Notes under the pieces: model-generated
What the model saw: only the letters and a program-made list of their open reading frames with translations
The model's database searches: none
Told to the model about the DNA's origin: nothing
Translations under genes and position numbers: made by a program
Virus record (IMG/VR): IMGVR_UViG_3300042691_007191
Location: 1 to 38,570 of that record
DNA length: 38,570 nt
Reading direction: 5' to 3' (one strand)
Origin: a virus
Part shown: one piece after another, positions 14,801 to 22,725 of the stretch
Numbering within the stretch: position 1 is the stretch's first letter
Layout of the letters: every line of letters starts with the position of its first letter

Positions 14801-17800
14801 TTTTACTTTTTCAATCTGTTCTTTGAGATCTTCAATAGACGCTCTTACATCTTTAGAAAGCTTATCTTTAGTTTCTTGGTCAATATCGGTTCTTGCTTGT
14901 ATTTTGCGTAAAGCATCTTGATTAACTTCAATTTGCTCTTCTAAAAATTTTGTCTCTAAAGGAAGATTCCGAGTTACTTGATCAAGATACTGATTGCCTT
15001 TAATACCTTGCTCATACAAAAACTGAGACACTACTCGTTGAGCTTGTTGCCCAGAGGCTAGTACTTCTTTGTCTTTTACAGCTTTAACTAACCATCGTGG
15101 ATCACCTAAAGCAAGAGCTTTTATACCAAAATAAAGATCATATCCCGTCATTTGGTCTAAAAATATCATTTCATTACCTAGCACGGCTTGAAGTACATTT
15201 TCTGCGTCGCCTTTAAGATTTTCAAGAATATTAAAAATATAAGGCTGATCTTTAATTTTTTTATCAAGATCAAGAAGTTCTTCTGGGCGAGCGTTAATAT
15301 CCACGCGCATTAAATTACCTTCAATGCCTTTTGGAGGTGGCCCAAAATCAGACTCTTTCATTTTAGATGCTGCTGCTATTTTTCTTTTTATAGCATTTAT
15401 TGCAACATCATTTACAGGTTGAACGACTACAGATTGAGTATAGTCATCCCACACTGGTAAATCGTTGCTCATTTGGAGTATTTTCTTTTCATACTCAACG
15501 TATCCATCAATTTGGGCTTGAGTAATTTGAGATTTTGCTCCGTTTACAAAAGATTCATTATCAACTATTGAACGAGCAGCTTGATATTCTGCATATTTTT
15601 CCGGATCAGTTTGCTCTGCATCAAGCATTGCCCTTTGTAACTGGTCACGATTCATGCCTTTGTAAGTGGCAGTTGTAGTTGGAAATCTATTTCTATTTTT
15701 TACATCAGCCTCAAAGTATCCCTTAGCAATACCTGGTCTCTGGGCAAGATAGACACCCCAACCAAAAGCCTGATTGCCTTCGCCAGTACCCATAAAATCG
15801 GTATTAAATCTACGGAAGTCAGCGGCTGTACCGTGCCATGTGCCTGCAATCTCTAAGCGAGCGGCTCCGTAAGCAAGGTTAATAACATCTACCGCAGACA
15901 TTTTGTCTGGATTAAACAAATTCAAACGGCGTAAAGCGGTCTTAAATGCTGCCCACAAACTACGGAACCAACGACCAATAGGTGTTTTTAAATCAATAGC
16001 AGTTGGGTTAACCCCAGCTAAAATAGCTTCTTCAATAAAGTAAGCAATTAATTCTGTATTAGCTTGTTCATCAGATACACCGGCAGCACGCTGTAAGGCT
16101 TTTATCGCAATTATAGATTCACGAGAACCATCATTTTTAGCCGCCCACGAAGTAACTGTATCTACTAAATTATCAAATTGTTTCTCAGTTAGCATCTTCT
16201 GCAGACCCAAATGAGAACCAACTTCGTGCATAAATACTGCCCGACCTGCACCCTCTGGAATGTTATCGGCAATTAAATATGCTTTGTTTCTTAAGATGAA
16301 TCCTTGATCGCCAGCCGTTGGATTTACAATAGCCCGAATATTTAAGGGGATGTCTTTAATGCTTTGATAAATTTCTAAACGACGCTGGTTTTCTGCCCCA
16401 ATAAAATCTTTTAGTTCTTTACGTAATGCTTCAGCGTTAGAACCTTTAGCTCTTTGAGCTCCTTTAGAAAACTGAGGTTTCTCTTCTTTAGCAGCTAATT
16501 GCTGAGCACCACGGCCTTCTGCTTTAGGAGCAGGAGTAGTTACTTCTGTAAATGTAGGCTCAACATATTGAGCAAGAGTATCCTGCGCATCAGGAATTAC
16601 TACAACACCGGCATTATCCATTTCGCCGATGCGTGGCAATACTTTATTAATAAAGAAGTCTGGGCTGGTATTAATACAACCAAAAGAAATCTTTTTGTCT
16701 TTTAAATCTTGAGACAGTAGTTTACCTAGACGGTTTTCTTTTGCATCGCCTACATACACAGAGTGAATGGCTAAGCCGCCTAAATAACCTTGTTTGTCAT
16801 ACATATGCAGTGTATAACCACCATCATATTCTGGGCTATTAACTACACGTAGTGTAAACGTTCCAGCGGGGGTAACTTTGTCAGTGCTTGACATAGCCGT
16901 TAATGGCTTAGTACGTTGTTCGTCAGTTAGACGATCTCCAGCTTGTTGCCCATATAAAGAATCACTGGATGCAATGTGCTTTCCAGAGCCATCAAATAAA
17001 TGGATCTTGCCGTTTGGTTTATCGGCAATAAAGAATGTTTGTTTTGCTTTTACAAAAGCAGGAGCAGATACTTCGTATGCTTTAGCAGCCACAGGGGACA
17101 TCTCTGCCACACCAGGAGCCGGCATTGTAACTGCTCTTGTTTCCTTTACAAAAAGTGGGAAGTCAAAGTCTGTAGTAGTTAGCTGAGCTGGGTTAAATAC
17201 AACTGCAAGAGCCATCATGCCATTGGCAATAGACTTAATAATGCTGCGGATTGCAGCATCTACTGCTTGAGCGCCTTTATTAATGTAAGCGGCTACATCA
17301 TTTTTAATCTTAATTAAGAACTCATTAGACTCACGGCTATTACCGTAGTGCTCTTCTAATGCTGCAAGCTCAGTAGTTTTAAGCTCGTCAATTTGCTCAT
17401 TAAGCTTTTCGTCAGCTTCTGTAATAGCACCCTGGTTATTCTCAAACACAGTTTGCATGTCACGAGGAGTAGTATTGCCGGTCTCAACAGAATCTTTCCA
17501 ATCTTGCTGGGCCTCTTCAGGCAACGCATCATAAACAAATAACCCTAACTTTTCAGCATTAGTATTCCATGCTTGAGCAGCTTCTTCGTCTAGCGTCCTC
17601 GCGCTGACTTCTTCATCGGCTTGTTCAGCTTCTGTGGCAGCTTCATCCCTTTTGGCGTCTTCGCTTGAAACTCTTTTGCTAGTTTCGGCTTGTTTGCGTA
17701 CAGAAACCCTTTTTGTGCTTCGCTTTTGAACGGCATTCTCTTCTCCTTTAGCAATACGAATCTCTTCGCGTCGATTAATTTCCTTAACAATGGCTTCAAT

Positions 17801-20380
17801 TTCTGCAAGCTCAGTAATACGTTCATCAATAGCTAAGTTGTTAAGCTCAAAGTCTTTTAGAGCCTGTAAGCCTTTTTTCTTATACTTCTGATAAGTTCTA
17901 TTTCTGGCTGAAGCATCTTCTAGCTCAGTGGCTCCACTTTCTTGTGGATTAAATACTCTAAACCCAGATGCGCCACCGCCTTCTTTCTCACCAGTTTCTT
18001 CACGACCTAAAGTCTGTTCACCTTCAGTAGCAGCCGTTGCAGCTTCTTCAGCCATCGTGGGGCCAGCCTCATCCGACACAGCTGCTTCACGAGCAGCTAC
18101 AGCTTCAAAGTCTAAATCTTCTTCAGTAAGCGTTTCAGTCTCAGTCGCAGTTTCGCTAGTAGCTACAACCAATAAGTTATAAATATCGTCTTTTGTATAA
18201 CCTAAACGTTTAGCCGCTGCAAAAATACGAGCACCCCAAGTCTTTTGAGCTGCAGGCCCAGCAATCTGAGCAATACGTGCGTCTGATACACCATACTCAT
18301 TAGCAATTTGAACAGAGGTTTTTTCCCCTGTAAGGTATTCCATGACGATGTTGCCATCACGAGTACCAAAAGCAGAATTCACAATAGTGCGAATTTGCTC
18401 GATTGCTTCTGCACGGTCATCAGGTATTACTTGCGCTTCAGTAATTGGGACAGTTATACCCGGAATTGCTCCTACTACTAGCGTTTTTTGCTCTTGCCTA
18501 GCACTGGGAATGGCATTATCGCTCCCACTGGCACTGGGCTCAACCCGTGTTCGTACACTTCCTTGTCCGTCATCTTGGACTGTATCCGGGAGAATAAGGT
18601 TGCTTCCTGTCCCGATGGGTCGAACTTGGTCGGGTCGTACAGGCCCAACGAATTTACCGCTTGTTTCTGCTGCTCTTCCTTGCTCTGATACTGCTCCCAC
18701 CCCGGTAGGGGTCTGCACTCGCAATTGCTTTTGTCCATCTTTTGCTCCTTTAGTTGTAGTTTGAGATGCTAATTCCTGAAGGGCTACAAAAGCTGGTGCA
18801 TCTCTACCAGTTAAAGCCTTATAAAAATTGTTAAGTTCATCAGCTTCTTTTAAAGCTTTTGGGCCTTCTAAAGTACCAATAAGTACATCTGCACGCTCTG
18901 CAGCTTCTGTTTTATCTGCGGAACTATCGATACCCCATTCAGATAAAAACTTAACTGCAGCAGCATTAACTGATTTAGCCGTAGACTTTAACGGAACTTT
19001 GACAGCGCCAGAAGACAATACTGCACCTACAATAGACTTTTGCTCTGGGGTTTTATTTTTATTAAGTGTGTCTAAGTCAGCTAAAAACTTTGTAGCATCA
19101 GCTTGGCTAAATAATGTCTTACCAGCTACGGTGTAACGCCCAGCTACTGAGGTTGGCTGTACACCATAAGTAGAGGCAATAGAATCAAATGCAGCTTGTG
19201 CTTCTGCTTGTTTTTGCTGAGCTTGAGCTTGAGCCTGAGCCGCAGCTATGGCAGCTGTTTGTTGTGCACTTGGTACAGGTGGGCCAACTTGTTCTGGAGG
19301 CTGCGGGCCAACTAATGCTTCTCTTGGGGGTGGCCCTACTAGAATCTCTGAGCTATTTAAGTCAATAGCTTTGTTGATTGCATTTTCATCAGGAGTTCTA
19401 CCTTCGCCGGTTCCTAGGTTTGTAGAGCCTCCTAATAAACTATTTGGGGCTGTAGCACGATTTAAAGTACCAACGACTGCACCTGTTCCACCACCTAATA
19501 ATCCACCAAGAGTAGCTGAACCAACAACACCGGTTAGTGGCTGAATACTTGGGGCTTCTGCACCTGCGGCTAAGTTAGCCGATAGTTTTGTAGCACCTTC
19601 TTCAATAAACTCTGAACCTGCTTCAGCAAGAGTTGTCTTTAGGATGCTCTTTGTACCAGCGGCAAATGCTTTATCAGCACCAACTAAACCAGATGCTGCA
19701 CCAATAACAAAAGGAAGTGGAGTTGCTTTTCTAGCAGCACGAGTGGCAAGTTCCGCACGCTCTTCAATAGGCATGTCCTGTAATTCAGGAGCATCCATAA
19801 CCATTTGATACGCATCACCAGCGGCATCACCACCAGCTAACACAGAGCCAGCAGCACTACCGCCAGCGATACCAGCACGGGCAACACCTTTTTCGGTTAA
19901 ACCGAGGGCGCCACCTATCATCCTTCCGCCTTTGATTGCAAAGCCTGGGCCGACAAAACTACCAACGGCTTGAGATGCAGCTAATAAAGGATTTTCTTTT
20001 ACATAACGTAAAGCACCTGCGGCTTGCTCGCCCAAATCTTCAGACTGCATAGACCGACCAAGCTGAAACTTAGCTTCGGCTGCGCTAAGGGATTGTTTCT
20101 TTTCACCTTCTTCAATAAAGCGACCGATAGCAGCAGATGCTTCTGTGCCTGGCTTTACTATGTCTAATGCAGCTTTTGGCAGGGATGCTACGGCATTTGC
20201 AAACTCAATAGCATAATCATTTGCTGCCCCTAATACACCTCGTTTTTCCGATACGCCTAAATAACCTGCTACTTCCATAGGTGAGAGGCCGGTTAGTTCG
20301 ACCCCTTTATCGATGATCTGGCGATCACTTAGGTCTTTAGCCCATGGTGCTGCTTGGCGAATTTCGTCAAACAAAGACAT
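11873..20380 (-). CDS. Giant polyvalent internal virion / ejection protein
   Basis: A 2835-residue protein, far larger than typical internal virion proteins. In order: an Ala/Gly-rich hydrophobic region (about 135-315); a Gln/Ala-rich stretch (375-400); an HTH segment (about 665-730, IANEYGVSDARIAQI); a helical region (830-885); a YkuD L,D-transpeptidase domain (about 1115-1265, H1206 and C1235 in SFGCIN); a metallopeptidase-like module H1385-E-x3-H with a downstream TELIAYFIEEA helix; an ART-PolyVal ADP-ribosyltransferase-like domain (about 1510-1875, WH1516G, GWGVYLA at 1540) with a coiled-coil insert (about 1803-1865); and an LPD38-like C-terminus (PLKRFGNYVV near 2109, FRKFQLIQL near 2519, hydrophobic helices about 2552-2583). 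It is inferred to be ejected with the DNA, acting on the cell wall and host proteins. ATG follows AAAGGA. Confidence 0.88.
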   Translation of the reverse strand: MSLFDEIRQAAPWAKDLSDRQIIDKGVELTGLSPMEVAGYLGVSEKRGVLGAANDYAIEFANAVASLPKAALDIVKPGTEASAAIGRFIEEGEKKQSLSAAEAKFQLGRSMQSEDLGEQAAGALRYVKENPLLAASQAVGSFVGPGFAIKGGRMIGGALGLTEKGVARAGIAGGSAAGSVLAGGDAAGDAYQMVMDAPELQDMPIEERAELATRAARKATPLPFVIGAASGLVGADKAFAAGTKSILKTTLAEAGSEFIEEGATKLSANLAAGAEAPSIQPLTGVVGSATLGGLLGGGTGAVVGTLNRATAPNSLLGGSTNLGTGEGRTPDENAINKAIDLNSSEILVGPPPREALVGPQPPEQVGPPVPSAQQTAAIAAAQAQAQAQQKQAEAQAAFDSIASTYGVQPTSVAGRYTVAGKTLFSQADATKFLADLDTLNKNKTPEQKSIVGAVLSSGAVKVPLKSTAKSVNAAAVKFLSEWGIDSSADKTEAAERADVLIGTLEGPKALKEADELNNFYKALTGRDAPAFVALQELASQTTTKGAKDGQKQLRVQTPTGVGAVSEQGRAAETSGKFVGPVRPDQVRPIGTGSNLILPDTVQDDGQGSVRTRVEPSASGSDNAIPSARQEQKTLVVGAIPGITVPITEAQVIPDDRAEAIEQIRTIVNSAFGTRDGNIVMEYLTGEKTSVQIANEYGVSDARIAQIAGPAAQKTWGARIFAAAKRLGYTKDDIYNLLVVATSETATETETLTEEDLDFEAVAAREAAVSDEAGPTMAEEAATAATEGEQTLGREETGEKEGGGASGFRVFNPQESGATELEDASARNRTYQKYKKKGLQALKDFELNNLAIDERITELAEIEAIVKEINRREEIRIAKGEENAVQKRSTKRVSVRKQAETSKRVSSEDAKRDEAATEAEQADEEVSARTLDEEAAQAWNTNAEKLGLFVYDALPEEAQQDWKDSVETGNTTPRDMQTVFENNQGAITEADEKLNEQIDELKTTELAALEEHYGNSRESNEFLIKIKNDVAAYINKGAQAVDAAIRSIIKSIANGMMALAVVFNPAQLTTTDFDFPLFVKETRAVTMPAPGVAEMSPVAAKAYEVSAPAFVKAKQTFFIADKPNGKIHLFDGSGKHIASSDSLYGQQAGDRLTDEQRTKPLTAMSSTDKVTPAGTFTLRVVNSPEYDGGYTLHMYDKQGYLGGLAIHSVYVGDAKENRLGKLLSQDLKDKKISFGCINTSPDFFINKVLPRIGEMDNAGVVVIPDAQDTLAQYVEPTFTEVTTPAPKAEGRGAQQLAAKEEKPQFSKGAQRAKGSNAEALRKELKDFIGAENQRRLEIYQSIKDIPLNIRAIVNPTAGDQGFILRNKAYLIADNIPEGAGRAVFMHEVGSHLGLQKMLTEKQFDNLVDTVTSWAAKNDGSRESIIAIKALQRAAGVSDEQANTELIAYFIEEAILAGVNPTAIDLKTPIGRWFRSLWAAFKTALRRLNLFNPDKMSAVDVINLAYGAARLEIAGTWHGTAADFRRFNTDFMGTGEGNQAFGWGVYLAQRPGIAKGYFEADVKNRNRFPTTTATYKGMNRDQLQRAMLDAEQTDPEKYAEYQAARSIVDNESFVNGAKSQITQAQIDGYVEYEKKILQMSNDLPVWDDYTQSVVVQPVNDVAINAIKRKIAAASKMKESDFGPPPKGIEGNLMRVDINARPEELLDLDKKIKDQPYIFNILENLKGDAENVLQAVLGNEMIFLDQMTGYDLYFGIKALALGDPRWLVKAVKDKEVLASGQQAQRVVSQFLYEQGIKGNQYLDQVTRNLPLETKFLEEQIEVNQDALRKIQARTDIDQETKDKLSKDVRASIEDLKEQIEKVKENLKNITKNIVMFNDEDIFRVASLVGAEPERIQFSKARLNQARQTAAKQVAKLPKPIRGPLQEITDNIIEFAKKGLPFAAFTEDLADLAGKYLPSAKKYVQLVKAQQAIRTSLERRIDQILQQYDALPNEVKGVGENSVNAFIKDSTMKGEWGYDPNIKGAKIDPELKKRFDAMPAPAQNIIRAVFDHGVKTLKAMQDAVINNINTEYDALIAAAQKAGDVNEVAELTKKKANSLSEYRTLMRMGNKGPYAPLKRFGNYVVVGRSQAYLDQENIRDNPKSAPDQVAEANKKLREMEKNQDHYFVQFAETMGEAKAIARDEETNYALVEPFEKDSSRGALFGGADVQGLFYRLRNMVEESQDSNLSDKSERTINRLLSDLHLSLLSEQSARQSEKRRRKIAGAEKDMMRAFATQGRATAHFISSLENSEDIYDTLRDMKQEARKGTEGTRAERSRYYNEFMKRHVMGLDYEPSPFIDKALNTTSVWMLLTNPSYYLQNMTQPFMMSLPLVGAKHGYDRSWKEFTRAYSDIASVIRKHGIGEDSYSKLPQDVRDVVEELVNRGRIDISLEQDLGRWRSTEDSKFDKFGRAAEFLRGMAQDIEAINRVATAVAAYRLESRNNNKANAINYADTVIYRTHGDYSGFNAPRISRKGLGRLATQFRKFQLIQLSLMARLFNDAFAGQDEDTRRIGRRALMFTIGHTAAMGGVMGLPGFAALAFLYGLVFGDEDEPDNPELAMRRAIGDDALADLIVKGVPAALGVDVSGKIGMGQMLSILPYTDIDFSRRGIAEAGYALMTGPFGGLTLKAADGISLMGQGNYYKGLEQLMPTGVANAMKGYRFATEGVTSRTDDVLISPDEISFAEAFMVGIGLPTKQLTDKQFLQSAKFEYDQFYNEKASEIKRAYARAYRSGDGASLAEARQEWEKLQQSRVRNGYTRQPLSTLLKAPQEQTKRERSVVGGVQTNRANRGFVRQTSEL
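17590..17736 (-). CDS. Overprinted gene inside the giant ORF: MPFKSEAQ-type small phage protein
   Basis: A 48-residue reading frame lying wholly inside the giant gene, on the same strand but shifted by one base. It starts MPFKSEAQKGFLYANKPKL and continues with AKEFQAKTPKG and a basic end. This layout (MPFKS-x-AQ-x2-FL...P-x-LAKE-x3-TP) is that of a small basic protein usually encoded as its own gene in many phages. ATG at 17736 has a perfect AAAGGAG (17743-17749) exactly six bases upstream. In the giant frame the same DNA (residues about 882-931) encodes a low-complexity linker rich in Lys, Arg, Glu, Ala and Ser. The function is unknown; charge suggests DNA binding. Confidence 0.75.
   Translation of the reverse strand: MPFKSEAQKGFLYANKPKLAKEFQAKTPKGMKLPQKLNKPMKKSARGR
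18478..18738 (-). CDS. Overprinted gene inside the giant ORF: 86-residue protein
   Basis: A second complete reading frame inside the giant gene, in the same shifted frame as the one at 17590-17736. The product starts MDKSNCECRPLPGWEQYQSK, has a varied natural composition (FSRIQSKMTDKEVYEHGL) and ends PVPVGAIMPFPVLGKSKKR. A perfect AAAGGAG (18745-18751) lies exactly six bases before the ATG. In the giant frame this DNA (residues about 548-635) gives a Gly/Ser/Val/Pro-rich linker with no clear fold. No family is recognised with confidence. The unbiased composition and the ribosome-binding site argue that it is expressed. Confidence 0.68.
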   Translation of the reverse strand: MDKSNCECRPLPGWEQYQSKEEQQKQAVNSLGLYDPTKFDPSGQEATLFSRIQSKMTDKEVYEHGLSPVPVGAIMPFPVLGKSKKR

Positions 20381-20394
20381 ATTGTATTAATCCT

Positions 20395-21756
20395 TTAGGG
20401 TGCTACGTAGTTTCCGTCTGTATCATCTCTTACTGCTTTAGGTGGTAATGCTGATTTTACAGCAGGTCTACCACCTGGGGGGTTACCATTAAAGTTTTTA
20501 AAAGCCGAAACTACAGGGTTTTCTGCTCCACCTGGTAAACCACGGGCAGGAATAAAAACACCTGGCTTATTAGGATCTGGTACAAATAACTGACCACCTG
20601 AAGTTACCGATCCATCAGGGTTAACTGTTATACCTTTAGTCTCAGGGGCTTTTAGCACTAAACCAATAGCAAACTTCTTAGCTTCTGCGGCAGTGTATGG
20701 CTTACCTGTCTTAGGATTAGTTTCACCAGATTCAACAAGTAAATCAGCATATTCTTCAGCACGAGCTTTAGCACTATCAGACTTTGTTTTACCACCGCTG
20801 CGAAGATAATCGCCATATGCCTGGTAATACGCTCCTTTATCAACAGCTTCTCTTTCTTTAACTCCAACTTCTCTTTCTTTAAGCCCAATTTGGCGTTCAG
20901 CTTGCATATAGTTAATAACTTTATCTGGAGAACCTAAAAGGCTAACAGACTCAGTCATAAAACGATTCATAGCAGCTTGTGAGAGTTTGTCCATAGCAGT
21001 GTTAATATCACCAACTGTTTCAAGCACATCACCCTTTGGGCCAAGAACTTGAATACGGCTACCTACACCGTTTTTACCTTCTACATATTTTACTTTTAAG
21101 CCTTCTTTAGCAGCGGCATCTGCCAAGCCTTTTAAACCTTGAGATTCACCTACACCACGAATACGAGCTAAAGTATCATTTAATTCATCGCGCTTTTTAA
21201 AGAACTTATCTTCATTCTCATCTTGGCGCATAACTTGTTTTAGTTGAATAGCTTCTAATGTACCTTTACGGCTAATTTGACCAGCAGCTTTTACATAATC
21301 TTCCATGCCTTGAGCTTTTGTGTATTCCTTTGGGCTCATTACAGGAAGAGCTGCTTCAGGCCTTCTTACCCCTTCCGCTGGCGCTTCAAATTCATATTTT
21401 CCAGCTTTTTTGTAAGCAGCGTTTTCACGCATAGCACCAGCAGCAGCTTCAGCAGACGCACGCTCAAACGCTTGATCTTCGGCAGTAGCGCCAGGTAAGG
21501 CACCTTGGTTAGAAAGCATCTGAGCTTGTTGCGTGCCAATATTGCTACCGGTTTTAAGGGCTTGAGTATAGTCATCTGTTTGTCCAACACGGGCTTGAGA
21601 TTGTCTCCAAGCTTGATCTAAAGCTTCTTTTTCGGCAATTTCTTTGCGTAACTGCTCACGCTGCATTGCGCGTAATTGTTCTTCTCCAAGTCGCTCGTAA
21701 GTATTAAGACCCGTAGTTACTGCTGCGCCTAAAGCTGCGCCTAAATTAATAGCCAT
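20395..21756 (-). CDS. Internal virion protein (long helical)
   Basis: A 453-residue, mostly helical, charged protein. The N-terminus starts with an Ala/Gly-rich stretch (INLGAALGAAVTTGLNTYERLG) followed by long Glu/Arg/Gln-rich helices (residues 20-110). There is a mid-region with GLKEREVGVKEREAVDK repeats and a disordered Pro/Gly-rich C-terminus. It lies between the giant ejection protein and a second Ala-rich internal protein, the same place as T7 gp14-gp15-gp16-like ejection proteins, so a virion core or ejection role is inferred from position and composition. ATG follows GGAGGAAAATAAATT. Confidence 0.68.
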   Translation of the reverse strand: MAINLGAALGAAVTTGLNTYERLGEEQLRAMQREQLRKEIAEKEALDQAWRQSQARVGQTDDYTQALKTGSNIGTQQAQMLSNQGALPGATAEDQAFERASAEAAAGAMRENAAYKKAGKYEFEAPAEGVRRPEAALPVMSPKEYTKAQGMEDYVKAAGQISRKGTLEAIQLKQVMRQDENEDKFFKKRDELNDTLARIRGVGESQGLKGLADAAAKEGLKVKYVEGKNGVGSRIQVLGPKGDVLETVGDINTAMDKLSQAAMNRFMTESVSLLGSPDKVINYMQAERQIGLKEREVGVKEREAVDKGAYYQAYGDYLRSGGKTKSDSAKARAEEYADLLVESGETNPKTGKPYTAAEAKKFAIGLVLKAPETKGITVNPDGSVTSGGQLFVPDPNKPGVFIPARGLPGGAENPVVSAFKNFNGNPPGGRPAVKSALPPKAVRDDTDGNYVAP

Positions 21757-21759
21757 AAT

Positions 21760-22725
21760 TTATTTTCCTCCAAGAGCTACAGCAGCTGGGCCACCTAAGG
21801 CATATCTCAAACCGATACCGGCTAAACCGCCAACGGCGCTACCAAAACCGGCAGAACTAGTAGCTTTTGCTTGTTGTTGAGCAGCATATGCGTTAACGTC
21901 AGCATTGTATTTTTGTACACCAATTTGGCCAATTTGATTCCAACCTTGCATAGCACCACCATATGCACTACCCATAGAACTACCCATAGCTCCATAATTA
22001 GCCATAGGTACTTGGCCTGCCTGCAATGCTTGATTACCTGCGCTTAAGGCAAGACCTGTAGATGTTGCTTGGTTACCAAACTGACCTTGCGATAGAGCGA
22101 TAGCGTCCATTTTCTTAGCCCAGCCAAGCTGTTCAGCAGCAGTACGGGCACGGTTAGCGGCAGCAGAACCAACTGCAGCTTCCATAATTGCATTAGCATT
22201 TGCTGTAGATGTAGAACGGCCGGAAGCAGGATTAATACCAAAACTTTCTAAACGACGTTGTTCGTCTGCAGCTTTAATACCAAAAGCTGACTTTACATCA
22301 CCAAGAGCTTCTGCAGCCAAGCGTTCACGGTTAGCAGCAGTGTCGTATTCTTGAGCTGCTTTGTAAACACTTTCCCTCATTGGCCTACCATACTGATCGT
22401 ATTCAACCATGGCTTTTTGTGCAGATTCAATTTGCATGGTTTGCAGTTGTTTATCTAACGCAAATTGCTCATCAGCGCGCATTTCTTGCTTAGCCGCTGC
22501 TTCTTTCATTTGTGGCCAGACTTCGTTCTTCCAAGAATTAAGATACTCTTCAGAAATCTCAGCCATTTTTTGCTGGGCTTTGCCAATATTTGGATCTGGA
22601 GATGGGGCTGAACCGCCGCCGCCTTTGCCGCCGCCCTCTAAAGTCATACCATAGCTAAAAGGCCCACGGCCCCCGCGAGGCGAGAACGCCCGGATGGGCA
22701 GCATATCATCGTATCCAAGTCTCAT
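21760..22725 (-). CDS. Ala/Gln-rich internal virion protein
   Basis: A 321-residue protein. After a Gly/Pro-rich N-terminus (residues 1-45) it has long Ala/Gln/Glu-rich helices (KAQQKMAEISEEYLNSWKNE), an SxGFGSAVGGLAGIGLRYALGG hydrophobic end that could insert in a membrane, and a GMAQ-type low-complexity stretch. This pattern is typical of the small internal core or ejection protein upstream of the larger ones in podoviruses (T7 gp14-like by analogy only). The ATG follows TGGAGATTAGACA and overlaps the end of the GNAT gene by four bases. Confidence 0.68.
   Translation of the reverse strand: MRLGYDDMLPIRAFSPRGGRGPFSYGMTLEGGGKGGGGSAPSPDPNIGKAQQKMAEISEEYLNSWKNEVWPQMKEAAAKQEMRADEQFALDKQLQTMQIESAQKAMVEYDQYGRPMRESVYKAAQEYDTAANRERLAAEALGDVKSAFGIKAADEQRRLESFGINPASGRSTSTANANAIMEAAVGSAAANRARTAAEQLGWAKKMDAIALSQGQFGNQATSTGLALSAGNQALQAGQVPMANYGAMGSSMGSAYGGAMQGWNQIGQIGVQKYNADVNAYAAQQQAKATSSAGFGSAVGGLAGIGLRYALGGPAAVALGGK

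Noticed and set aside
18342-18764. 140-codon + strand ORF inside the giant gene
   Set aside because: It has no ribosome-binding site and biased Ser/Pro/Val composition; it runs against all late genes here and is best explained as a shadow of two overlapping - strand coding frames.
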